IMG/VR virus record: IMGVR_UViG_3300003690_000527
Coordinates: 1-25,060 of that record
Strand: one strand, 5' to 3'
DNA from: a virus
Length of the DNA: 25,060 nucleotides
A program made the translations under genes and the position numbers. The notes below the pieces were generated by a model. It was not told where the DNA came from and ran no database searches. It saw only the letters and a list, made by a program, of their open reading frames with translations. Every line of letters starts with the position of its first letter. The stretch's first letter is position 1. Below are positions 13,900 through 20,549 of the stretch, in pieces.

Positions 13900-14624
13900 T
13901 TTCCCATCCTTTGATTCGCCGCCTGGTACTCGGCCAGGCTTTCGCCCATATCGCACCAGGCACCGCTAAACCGATGCGCCGCCAGGCGGCCTTCATAAAT
14001 CAACATCTGATTCAATTCACTAATTTCAAGCTCTCCACGATCTGAAGGCGTCAGGCTCCCAATCAGATCAAAAACGTCAGCAGGGTACACGTAGGCACCC
14101 GTGACAACCTGTTGCATCGTGCCGGCCAGGTGCTGCGGCTTCTCAACAATCTGCCGGATCTGGCCGGCTTCATCTTCGATTGCCACGCCATACGCCTCTG
14201 GCCTGGCGTGCTCTGTCAGGAAAACAGCCGCCTGGCTGGCCGGATGATCGGCCAAGATGTTACGCAGATGACCTTTTACCCACGGCAACGGGAAATAATT
14301 GTCACCAAGCACCACAAACAACGGGCCACCGGCGCAAAAGCCTCTAGCCCTGCCAAGTGCATCAGCAATGCCTGCCGGCTTCTGCTGGACACTATAAAAC
14401 ACATCTAGCCCATATTCCGCACCATCGCCAAGCACGTTGGCCATTGGCGCGAAATGATCGCCACCCATAACCACCAGCACTTCGCTGACGCCGGCGGCCG
14501 CCATCATGCTGACGGGCCATTCGATCATCAGACGATCACCAACTGGCAGTAAATGCTTGTTTGTGGCTTTCGTCAATGGATGAAGCCGGCTACCTGTTCC
14601 GCCGGCAAGGATCACGCCTTTCAT
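13878..14624 (-). CDS. Sugar-1-phosphate nucleotidylyltransferase, RmlA-like
   Basis: This 248-residue enzyme would join a nucleoside triphosphate and a sugar-1-phosphate (canonically dTTP plus glucose-1-phosphate) to give an activated sugar. The signature loop GGTGSRLHPLTKATNKHLLPV (8-28) carries the nucleotide-binding Gly-rich turn and catalytic Arg/Lys. QQKPAGIADALGRA (80-93) binds base and sugar, GDN (107-109) is the metal site, and VEKP and TGAYVYPADVFD follow as usual. It is shorter than classic RmlA (about 290), lacking the C-terminal extension. Its ATG overlaps the lipase stop (ATGA); its end overlaps the protease start by 22 bases. No other dTDP-sugar gene is visible, so the product may feed the glycosyltransferases at 4005-6610 or host pathways. 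Confidence 0.87.
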   Translation of the reverse strand: MKGVILAGGTGSRLHPLTKATNKHLLPVGDRLMIEWPVSMMAAAGVSEVLVVMGGDHFAPMANVLGDGAEYGLDVFYSVQQKPAGIADALGRARGFCAGGPLFVVLGDNYFPLPWVKGHLRNILADHPASQAAVFLTEHARPEAYGVAIEDEAGQIRQIVEKPQHLAGTMQQVVTGAYVYPADVFDLIGSLTPSDRGELEISELNQMLIYEGRLAAHRFSGAWCDMGESLAEYQAANQRMGKCDLLKV

Positions 14625-15409
14625 TTTGCCGACTCCAGATGCAAGCGGTGAATATAGTTTTCAATATCGTGATCAACTGCAGACTGGCTGGCCCACTTAA
14701 ACACGCCGCGCCCGATGTTTCGGTATCGGTCCCAAAGCACGCGAGCCAGACCAGGATTGACCATACGCCGGCCAGTGTGGGCCAAGTATTGCGTAGAATG
14801 CCGGCACGTTTGCCTATACTTGCCGACCAGGCCAAGCAGCGACGGCATACGCGCAACCATATCATTCTGGTACACCACACGGTGCGAAATATCCCGCGCC
14901 CGATGATCGTAAATCGTTGAAAATGAACGATTGCCCGTCATTGGCTTGCCAAACGTATAACAGCCGGCCACTTGTCTTTTTTCTGCAATCAATCTGGCCG
15001 TGGCAATCTCTGCAGCAGCCCCGCCAAGGCTGTGCCCAGTTATAAAAATCCGCCGATCGTCAAAAACGTACAAAGCGTCGTTTACCAGTTCCCAGATTTT
15101 GCTAACGTACTGATCGAAACCACGGTGTACCTTGTCACCGTTCCCGAATGGGCCAGGCACTTGCCGCACCTTCGCATCTGTCAGCCAGTCGGTGATTGAT
15201 GTGGTGCCACGCCAGGCGAGCACAGCCGTATGGTCATCAGCCGCCAGGAACGCTTCAGTGCCTTCTGTGTGATACGAAACAGCCAACGGCAGCCCGGTTG
15301 TAGTGCACCAGGCGTCCTGATCAATGGGCGTGCCGTAGGCTGCTTTGCAAAAGCGAGCCAGCCAGGTGGCCGTCATCGGATCGAATTTACCGGATTTCAG
15401 TTCAATCAT
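14621..15409 (-). CDS. Class 3 lipase (alpha/beta hydrolase)
   Basis: This 262-residue enzyme hydrolyses ester bonds, most likely in acylglycerols or other lipids. It shows the class 3 lipase order: AVLAWRGTTSITDWLTDAKV (63-81), VHRGF (94-98), the nucleophile elbow GHSLGG with Ser127, YTFGKPMTGN (151-160), Asp183 in QNDMVARMP, and His247 in the terminal DHDIENYI motif, so the Ser-Asp-His triad appears complete. No signal peptide is present. ATG at 15409 overlaps the upstream membrane-protein stop (ATGA) with GGAAA before it; a long upstream extension in frame is a shadow. The stop overlaps the next gene the same way. Coupling to a holin-like protein suggests envelope lipid attack at lysis; virion or capsule modification is an alternative. 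Confidence 0.88.
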   Translation of the reverse strand: MIELKSGKFDPMTATWLARFCKAAYGTPIDQDAWCTTTGLPLAVSYHTEGTEAFLAADDHTAVLAWRGTTSITDWLTDAKVRQVPGPFGNGDKVHRGFDQYVSKIWELVNDALYVFDDRRIFITGHSLGGAAAEIATARLIAEKRQVAGCYTFGKPMTGNRSFSTIYDHRARDISHRVVYQNDMVARMPSLLGLVGKYRQTCRHSTQYLAHTGRRMVNPGLARVLWDRYRNIGRGVFKWASQSAVDHDIENYIHRLHLESAK

Positions 15410-15657
15410 TTTCCTAACTCGATCGCTCTCAGTCTCTTTTCGTGATCCTTTAACGTGCGAGAATGCAACTCGCCTTGAATTGAATGCCCCTGCACCCTGC
15501 GATCGATTCGCTGCACCACTTCGCTGATTCCCTTCGTTTCTGCTTCGGTGCGTCTTACCGTGCCATGTACCGTTGCAAGCCACCAGGTACCGCCAAGGAT
15601 CGCGCCAAGTAGCGTTGCCAAAATCGTCACGCTGCCGATTAAATCCATATTGCCCAT
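15406..15657 (-). CDS. Single-TM coiled-coil protein, holin/spanin-like candidate
   Basis: This 83-residue protein has one membrane segment near the N-terminus (about residues 7-28, LIGSVTILATLLGAILGGTWWL) and a charged coiled-coil tail (RRTEAETKGISEVVQRIDRRV...LKDHEKRLRAIELGK). This shape is seen in XhlA-type membrane lysis proteins and some i-spanins. Its stop overlaps the lipase start by ATGA, so the two are translationally coupled. AGGG lies 6 bases upstream of ATG 15657. No partner holin or second spanin subunit was recognised nearby, so a lysis role is inferred from shape and pairing with a hydrolase; a membrane anchor for assembly is possible. Confidence 0.65.
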   Translation of the reverse strand: MGNMDLIGSVTILATLLGAILGGTWWLATVHGTVRRTEAETKGISEVVQRIDRRVQGHSIQGELHSRTLKDHEKRLRAIELGK

Positions 15658-15669
15658 ACTTGGCCCTGT

Positions 15670-16224
15670 TCATCTGGTCACGCTATTTTTCCACATCTTC
15701 GGCAGCTTCGGCAATTCCTTATCACGCGCCGGCCCCATGAAAGGACGTGGCGCAATCCTAATACGACGACGCACGCGCCGGCCCCGCCTGCCTGCAATCA
15801 TCACGGTTGCCGTGCCACCCTCTTCCAATGTCCTTGGCGCTTCGCCTGACGACCTGGCCGCAGCAATCGCCGGCCCGATGATCACCGTCTGGCGTTTTGT
15901 GTCATAACCAAAAAATATGTTCCGTTTCAGGATCTTTGTGTGCGTCCTTGGCGGCTTGCCAATGTCCGACGACGCAAACGGCCTCTTCGGCATTGGCCCG
16001 CCGTACCTTTTCGCCTGGCCCTTTTGCCTGTTGTACCGCTCTAAGACCTTGCCTTTCATTTCGTGCTGTTTCATTCGCCTGGCTGGCCTCATTGAAGTCT
16101 GTGCCGTTCTTCTGACGAAAGAACCAAACTTAGAGAGCACCCGCCTTTCCGCATCACCGACGCGGCGCATCACCGGGCCAGAATCAAAAAAAGTTTTCGC
16201 GCTGATTGAATAATCTATGGCCAC
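15670..16224 (-). CDS. HK97 gp10-like tail-completion protein (minor tail)
   Basis: This 184-residue, strongly basic protein belongs by layout to the HK97 gp10 / gpZ-like group that helps join heads and tails. The group shows an N-terminal helix around VMRRVGDAERRVLSKFGSFVRRTAQTSMR, a middle basic region, strand KRQTVIIGPA, and an ending RPFMGPARDKELPKL that matches the typical RPFL-PAL signature. A GTG at 16224 has AGAGGG seven bases upstream; a TTG at 16230 overlapping the previous TGA is the alternative. The stretch AGRRGRRVRRRIRIAPRP is unusually arginine-rich and might touch DNA or negatively charged subunits. Confidence 0.72.
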   Translation of the reverse strand: MAIDYSISAKTFFDSGPVMRRVGDAERRVLSKFGSFVRRTAQTSMRPARRMKQHEMKGKVLERYNRQKGQAKRYGGPMPKRPFASSDIGKPPRTHTKILKRNIFFGYDTKRQTVIIGPAIAAARSSGEAPRTLEEGGTATVMIAGRRGRRVRRRIRIAPRPFMGPARDKELPKLPKMWKNSVTR

Positions 16225-16226
16225 CG

Positions 16227-16685
16227 TCAAGCCCTCTGAACGCTGTAGGTGAACGTGATCACGCTGGTGAACATCTTCTGTTCCTTTAGGTGCTGAGGCG
16301 AATAGAGCGGTTCGATAGCGTGCCCGGCATACGTTGCCGACGTAAAGCCAGGCAGCGTGCCAGCCTGGCGGAAATGATCGGCAATATCTTCGACCAGTTC
16401 ACACAAATCATCCAGCTCGGAATCGTTTGTTGATTCCTTGGCCGGATCACCTGCCAGCCGCTGCTGCACCGCCACATCTACAAAGTGTTTTTCTGATATC
16501 GCTGATGATCGGCCAAGAATTTCTGCTTCAATGCTTTTGCTTGCAACTGTCACATGTAAATCATCCATCACGGAGAAATCAAACAACGGCAAAAACAAAC
16601 GCGCAGCCGAAAAGGCCTTGCCAAACGTCGTTGCGTTCAGCGAATCCTTGACGGCTTCTGCAATTTGTGTCGCCTGGCCTGCCAT
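16227..16685 (-). CDS. Tail completion / neck protein candidate
   Basis: This 152-residue protein is a soluble alpha/beta protein: an amphipathic N-terminal helix (ATQIAEAVKDSLNAT), strands around LHVTVASKSIEAEILGR, then DDLCELVEDIADHFRQ and a terminal strand FTSVITFTYSVQRA. This order (helix, central strands, FTSVITFTYSV ending) is typical of small neck or tail-terminator proteins that sit between connector and gp10-like genes. ATG at 16685 directly follows the upstream stop (TAGATG), with AGGTGG 4 bases before. No diagnostic residue exists, so the call rests on position, size and layout. Confidence 0.6.
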   Translation of the reverse strand: MAGQATQIAEAVKDSLNATTFGKAFSAARLFLPLFDFSVMDDLHVTVASKSIEAEILGRSSAISEKHFVDVAVQQRLAGDPAKESTNDSELDDLCELVEDIADHFRQAGTLPGFTSATYAGHAIEPLYSPQHLKEQKMFTSVITFTYSVQRA

Positions 16686-17885
16686 CTATCCACCTACCGA
16701 TTTCTTGATTTCGCCATCTTCCACAATCCCCTCTTTCAAGTTTCCATCGGAATCGATCAAACTTGATTTGAGATCACCAGAGGCCGAAGGATTGCCGCCA
16801 CTATACGAATCGGTGGTGCAGCCTGGCTTCAAATCAGAGCTATCACTAGTCAGCCAGCCTTTCTTCAAATCCGCCGGCTTGAAATCAGACCAGGCCACAC
16901 CGCCGGATGCCGCCAGGCTGCACGTATCGCACTGGTCAGCTCCAATATCCCAGGTGGAATCTTCGGCGTGGCGATCGTATCCATCAATGTCAAAATTTAC
17001 GCCTGTTGGTGTCGTCTCTAAATCATGAGCGACCCGCAGAGCGTCGGCGGCGTCTTTTAAATGCAAATCCGCTGGTGATGTAGAAACAAACTGATTGGCG
17101 GCGGTCTTCCCCGTAAGCGAACCAGTGCCCGTTGCCGTAGAGTCAGAGCTGAGGTTATAGCTAACCGCACCGCTGTATGACGAATCCCAATCGATGCAAT
17201 CACCGCCGACACCCACCGAAATGCTGTTCTTTATCACGCCTTGCAACTCGACACCTTTTCCAAGCGTTCCGAGGGTCGAATTAATGTCGTAAACAGTGCA
17301 ATTGAGAACCTTATGAGAGGCATTAAAGTGGCCGGAAATGCCGCGAGCCGCACCCGCACCGCCCGACACCGGCTGATCAATGTCATAGATCAGGCAGTTT
17401 AGAATGTCGCAGGGGGAACCGTAGGCTAACTGGATACCATGGACGTGGCTGTAGTTATTTCTGCCAATAATCTGGTGGATTATACAATTCCTAATCTGCC
17501 ACCCGGTCTCATAGTTTCCAGACGTTTCGATCCCAACGACCGTGTTGCTTGTAGCGGCATCGTTATAGACCTCTAGCCACTCGACCACCACGTTACTGAT
17601 ACCCACGATACAAATTACTACACCAGCTTCACCGATACGCGCACCGTTGCCAGCTGTTCCGTCGTGCCGCTCTCCAGTCGCCACTGTCAGCGTCACGGAA
17701 TCAAGGCCGACCGTATCGCCGCCATTCAAAGTCACATTTTCACTAAACACCGCATCGGCATAGCATTCACCTACGGCATCATCGCCAATTCCATAGGTAA
17801 ACATATCGTCCAAATCGTCTTCCCAGAGCGTGATCGTCGAATAATCGCGCCCGGTGAATCCAATAGTTTTTGTAATTGTTGCCAT
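16686..17885 (-). CDS. Right-handed parallel beta-helix protein (possible fiber/decoration)
   Basis: This 399-residue protein starts MATITKTIGFTGRDYSTITLWEDDLDD, an opening typical of secreted or phage beta-helix proteins. It continues with repeated coil-like segments: NVVVEWLEVYND, GWQIRNCIIHQIIG, CDILNCLIYDID, HKVLNCTVYDIN and GVIKNSISVG. Residues around 305-330 contain DGYDRH...WDIGADQ, the choice-of-anchor/pectate-lyase ending (usual form DiGA-E/D-Q). A C-terminal tail repeats DLK-containing units (ADLKKGW, SDLKPG, GDLKSS, GNLKEG, GEIKKS), perhaps an attachment domain. The ATG has TAGGAACAA upstream. Beta-helix proteins in phages are often receptor-binding or glycan-cleaving; none of the lyase residues could be identified. 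Position among neck genes is unusual. Confidence 0.8.
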   Translation of the reverse strand: MATITKTIGFTGRDYSTITLWEDDLDDMFTYGIGDDAVGECYADAVFSENVTLNGGDTVGLDSVTLTVATGERHDGTAGNGARIGEAGVVICIVGISNVVVEWLEVYNDAATSNTVVGIETSGNYETGWQIRNCIIHQIIGRNNYSHVHGIQLAYGSPCDILNCLIYDIDQPVSGGAGAARGISGHFNASHKVLNCTVYDINSTLGTLGKGVELQGVIKNSISVGVGGDCIDWDSSYSGAVSYNLSSDSTATGTGSLTGKTAANQFVSTSPADLHLKDAADALRVAHDLETTPTGVNFDIDGYDRHAEDSTWDIGADQCDTCSLAASGGVAWSDFKPADLKKGWLTSDSSDLKPGCTTDSYSGGNPSASGDLKSSLIDSDGNLKEGIVEDGEIKKSVGG

Positions 17886-17891
17886 TTGTTC

Positions 17892-18716
17892 CTACAGTGT
17901 AACGATGCCCGCTAATACTTTATCAACGTGAATTTCGTCCATGCGATTTCGTTCGGCTAGTGGCGCACTTGATCGCGCATCGACCGCTTTATTTTTGTCG
18001 CGTACGTCGTCGATATCGATTGACAACTCTGAAGCCAAATCCCAATAGGGTATTTGCCACCGACGCTTTGCTATCATAGGAGCCGCTTCACCTGGGCTTG
18101 GTTCATCACCAAAAACAGAACCACGCCGCAGCTTCGCGGTATCTGGAGAAATGGCCCGCACGGCATCATCCTTGAAGCCGACACAATTTACAGCTAAGCA
18201 GTTTCTCTTTTCTCTATCCGTCACCGGCCACCTGTCATGCTCTGCCTTTACGTTATCGCTGTTGCTCTCTATCTCAGCCCACACGGTATCGATTACCGCG
18301 CTATCGCGTTCGACGTTGCCGCCATACCAGACTTCCGACCCTAACTCTGTGCCGAATATTTTGTGACGATCGCTCTGCAACCTCCGACTGATAAACTGCT
18401 GCGCGTGAATACATTTCCCGCGTGCATTTGGCCTGTCGCTTATCACATCCATTTCACCACTCGCTAACTCAAGCCGTTCGACGTTTGCACTGCTGACCCT
18501 TGTAAATTTATACTGGCTCGTTTTGGCTGTGAACATCTCCAGCAGCGTCCCGCGATCCCTCAAGCCCGCCGAATTGAAACCGAACTGGTCAGGATGGCAA
18601 ATCATTTCCGCGTGGCCGAAAGCAATCCGAACATCTGAGAACGCTTCGATCACATCCCCGTCCTGGTAGTGGATATGGTCGCTCGCCGTAAGTGTGACTT
18701 TTAGAACCAGCTCCAT
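17892..18716 (-). CDS. Unknown structural-region protein, 274 aa
   Basis: I do not recognise this protein. It begins MELVLKVTLTASDHIHYQDGDVIEAFSDVRIAFGHAEMIC, suggesting a beta-rich N-terminal domain, and continues as a soluble charged protein without signal or membrane segments. The C-terminal ~60 residues (RRWQIPYWDLASELSIDIDDVRDKNKAVDARSSAPLAERNRMDEIHVDKVLAGIVTL) are helical and charged. Its ATG follows the upstream stop directly, with GGAG eight bases before, and its own stop lies 6 bases before the beta-helix gene. The position between head-tail connectors and tail genes suggests a neck or capsid-associated protein. Its codon choices look more AT-tolerant than the flanking GC-rich genes. 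Confidence 0.6.
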   Translation of the reverse strand: MELVLKVTLTASDHIHYQDGDVIEAFSDVRIAFGHAEMICHPDQFGFNSAGLRDRGTLLEMFTAKTSQYKFTRVSSANVERLELASGEMDVISDRPNARGKCIHAQQFISRRLQSDRHKIFGTELGSEVWYGGNVERDSAVIDTVWAEIESNSDNVKAEHDRWPVTDREKRNCLAVNCVGFKDDAVRAISPDTAKLRRGSVFGDEPSPGEAAPMIAKRRWQIPYWDLASELSIDIDDVRDKNKAVDARSSAPLAERNRMDEIHVDKVLAGIVTL

Positions 18717-19127
18717 TTAAGGCGCTCCGGTGGTGGTGGTTGTTGTTACGGCTTCCTGCTCGAATTCCTGTGTGTGAACGCGAAGCACAGAGCCATCAAT
18801 TGACGACCAGGCGAAATGCTGCTGGCCCACCGGGCCAAGCACCTCATGCACAAATCGAATACTGCCGATCACTTCCTTGATCTGATCGCCCCGATCTGGC
18901 TCTACGATGTTTCCATCCAGAACCAGATCGGCAGCCTTTACCAGATAATCGCGCACCTTTAGCCGCACCATAGATCCAGCATCGTCGATGGCTTCCATGC
19001 TAGTGGTAGCCGGCACGGCCGTGATCGTCACGCTATCAGCGCCACGATGGTACGAAACCGAAACCCCGGCCACCACTCGATTCGACTCAAAGGCGCGCAA
19101 TTGCGCCGCTGCATGGGAATTTGCCAC
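18717..19127 (-). CDS. Head-tail connector, lambda gpFII-like candidate
   Basis: This 136-residue protein contains VSYHRGADSVTITAVPATTSMEAIDDAG, a middle segment VRDYLVKAADLVLDG, EPDRGDQIKE, and WSSIDGSVLRVHTQ near the end. That series resembles the small head-tail joining proteins of many siphophages, which cap the portal after packaging and bind the tail. The start is GTG at 19127 with AGGGAA overlapping the capsid stop. The C-terminus carries an odd VTTTTTTGAP tail encoded by a GGTGGT/GTTGTT tract. The stop codon abuts the next ATG (TAAATG), suggesting coupling. The family call is from remembered similarity. Confidence 0.7.
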   Translation of the reverse strand: MANSHAAAQLRAFESNRVVAGVSVSYHRGADSVTITAVPATTSMEAIDDAGSMVRLKVRDYLVKAADLVLDGNIVEPDRGDQIKEVIGSIRFVHEVLGPVGQQHFAWSSIDGSVLRVHTQEFEQEAVTTTTTTGAP

Positions 19128-19139
19128 GCTATCAATTCC

Positions 19140-20066
19140 CTAGCTGATAGCGCTTTCACCATCACCAGCGCCATCGCTTGCAATGATCGGAACGCCGAAG
19201 GATTCACTCGGAAATTCTGCCGGTGCTCCGGTTGCGTTGGTTGCGGTCCTGCTCTGTTGGAGCTGCCGCAAGCTGCGTCGACTCATCACCAGATAATCAG
19301 GCCAACCACCAGCCGGGAACAACTCAAGCAAGCTGGCAACCTTATCGTCATCTAGCTTATTTGATGAATCATCTAGATTGCAGATCCTGCCTTGCGACCT
19401 GGTGCCACCAATCTGCAGCGCCATCCAGCCGCTGATCGGCGTATAGAGTGCCGGAAATGTCCCGGTTGTTGCTCCAGCAATTCGCTGGCTTACAGTTTCG
19501 CCCATGGAGATTTCACCACCTTGGCCGATAATCACAGCGACATCATTTAAGCCAGACTTAACCGCCCAAACGCTAGAAAGATCACTGCCAGAGCTAGCCC
19601 CGCCGTTGATCATCATAGTGTCGGCCAGCGCGTTCAGCTCATCAGCCAGGCCGGTGAAACCAGCAGAGCTGCCAGAAACCGTGCCACCAATGACCTGAGT
19701 TTCCGCCTTGAAGAACGCAGCGCGCAAATGCCTCTCAGCTTCGCGACCAACATACGCCTCACGGCCGTGCCGGTATGCGTCGGCGTTTGCCTGGTCAACC
19801 GCAAACGATGCGTCAAGAATCTCAAGCGTAGACGTCACGCTGGTATCGGTAGAATCAGCATTTTCACGGCCATCATTCACATCACGAAAACCGACGCTAG
19901 GGGCAGCAGTTTCCTTGACATAACGGTGCACCGTATCGGGCGAAACATCAGCAGCCAAAACTGCCAAGAGCGGCGCTTTATCCAACAAATCACTAATCTG
20001 GCGATCGGCCAGCCGTGCGTCGTTTATCGTGGTCAAATCCGCCAAACTTAAAAAGGTATCAGCCAT
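19140..20066 (-). CDS. Major capsid protein (HK97-fold candidate)
   Basis: This 308-residue protein is the best candidate for the main shell subunit. It has the expected length and the order portal-protease-scaffold-capsid. The N-terminus MADTFLSLADLTTIND and the block DLLDKAPLLAVLAADVSPDTVHRYVKETAAPSVGFRDVNDG match the N-arm and E-loop style of short phage capsid proteins. LELFPAGGWPDYLVMSRRSLRQLQQSR followed by SFGVPIIASDG resembles the P-domain ending common in these capsids. The ATG at 20066 has GAAAGGATG well placed upstream; an ATG three codons earlier overlaps that site. The leader is A-rich (20084-20099), which may favour strong translation. HK97 fold is inferred, as no single diagnostic motif exists. 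Confidence 0.82.
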   Translation of the reverse strand: MADTFLSLADLTTINDARLADRQISDLLDKAPLLAVLAADVSPDTVHRYVKETAAPSVGFRDVNDGRENADSTDTSVTSTLEILDASFAVDQANADAYRHGREAYVGREAERHLRAAFFKAETQVIGGTVSGSSAGFTGLADELNALADTMMINGGASSGSDLSSVWAVKSGLNDVAVIIGQGGEISMGETVSQRIAGATTGTFPALYTPISGWMALQIGGTRSQGRICNLDDSSNKLDDDKVASLLELFPAGGWPDYLVMSRRSLRQLQQSRTATNATGAPAEFPSESFGVPIIASDGAGDGESAIS

Positions 20067-20152
20067 TTCGAACATCCTTTCACAAATGCAGTTTTTTTGT
20101 TTTTGCTGCTTGTAAGGATGTGCTGCGGCTGTGCTGCTGCCGTGCTAGTTTT
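20067..20152 (-). promoter_or_regulatory. Capsid-gene leader with A-rich tract and strong RBS
   Basis: The 86-base gap before the capsid gene reads on the minus strand as CAG/CAC-rich sequence, then an A-rich run (AAAAACAAAAAAA) bounded by GCAG/CTGC, then GTGAAAGGATG. An unstructured A-rich leader next to a strong binding site fits high capsid expression. I see no convincing -35/-10 pair. Confidence 0.4.
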
Positions 20153-20386
20153 CTACTTGCGGCCGTTGCCGCTCATGCGAACATTTGCAGCCAGCACGCT
20201 TGCCGTGCGGCCCATATTCATGCCCTTAAATCTATCTACTTCCTTTTCAAAATCGGACCCTTGGCGATCTTCGCCCATTCCGACCGGCTCCGGCTCGCCT
20301 TTGCCATCTTCTACCTGCTGCTGCAACGCTGCGTTTTCTTGCTGCAGGCTTTCGATGTGGAAATCCTTTGCCTGCGTCATCGTCAT
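20153..20386 (-). CDS. Small coiled-coil protein, possible scaffold component
   Basis: This 77-residue protein overlaps the protease stop region and begins with MTMTQAKDFHIESLQQENAALQQQVEDGK, a short coiled-coil heptad stretch, followed by a charged segment and NMGRTASVLAANVRMSGNGRK. Two ATGs (20386 and 20380) are possible; GAAGG lies one and seven bases upstream, so the second has better spacing. The gene lies directly before the capsid gene, where phages encode scaffold or decoration proteins. It is in the +1 frame relative to the protease and starts 6 bases beyond that gene's TGA, so a frameshifted protease-scaffold fusion is an alternative. No family is recognised. Confidence 0.6.
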   Translation of the reverse strand: MTMTQAKDFHIESLQQENAALQQQVEDGKGEPEPVGMGEDRQGSDFEKEVDRFKGMNMGRTASVLAANVRMSGNGRK

Positions 20387-20390
20387 GCCT

Positions 20391-20549
20391 TCAGCAAACC
20401 ACCACTTCGGCCGTGGCTTCAACGTCGGCAATTTCCTGATCTACGTTTTCCACTTCAGCCACTTCATCTTCCACCACTTCGGCCACTTCGGCCACTTCGT
20501 TTTCCACTTCGGCCACTTCGGTGCCTGCTTCGTTTTGAATCTCTGGCAT
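20391..20549 (-). CDS. Nested in-frame scaffold protein (internal start in protease gene)
   Basis: Within the protease frame, ATG at 20549 (MPEIQNEAGTEVAEV...) is preceded by CGAAAGGATGAAGCA, the same ribosome-binding site used by the capsid, tape-measure and zinc-ribbon genes of this phage. Initiation here would make a separate 52-residue Val/Glu-rich acidic peptide identical to the C-terminus of the protease. In lambda, the scaffold Nu3 is made exactly this way from within gene C. At 52 residues it is short for a scaffold, and it might be extended by the overlapping next frame (see the 20153-20386 gene). The initiation signal is seen in the sequence; the role is inference. Confidence 0.6.
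   Translation of the reverse strand: MPEIQNEAGTEVAEVENEVAEVAEVVEDEVAEVENVDQEIADVEATAEVVVC

Noticed and set aside
13600-13956. Separate 118-residue secreted protein
   Set aside because: It contains the signal peptide and catalytic His of the trypsin-like protease and then runs into a frameshifted end; better treated as part of the broken protease gene.
15410-15673. 88-residue N-terminal extension of the lipase
   Set aside because: It covers the membrane-protein gene in another frame, lacks family similarity, and the ATG at 15409 overlaps that gene's stop with a good binding site.
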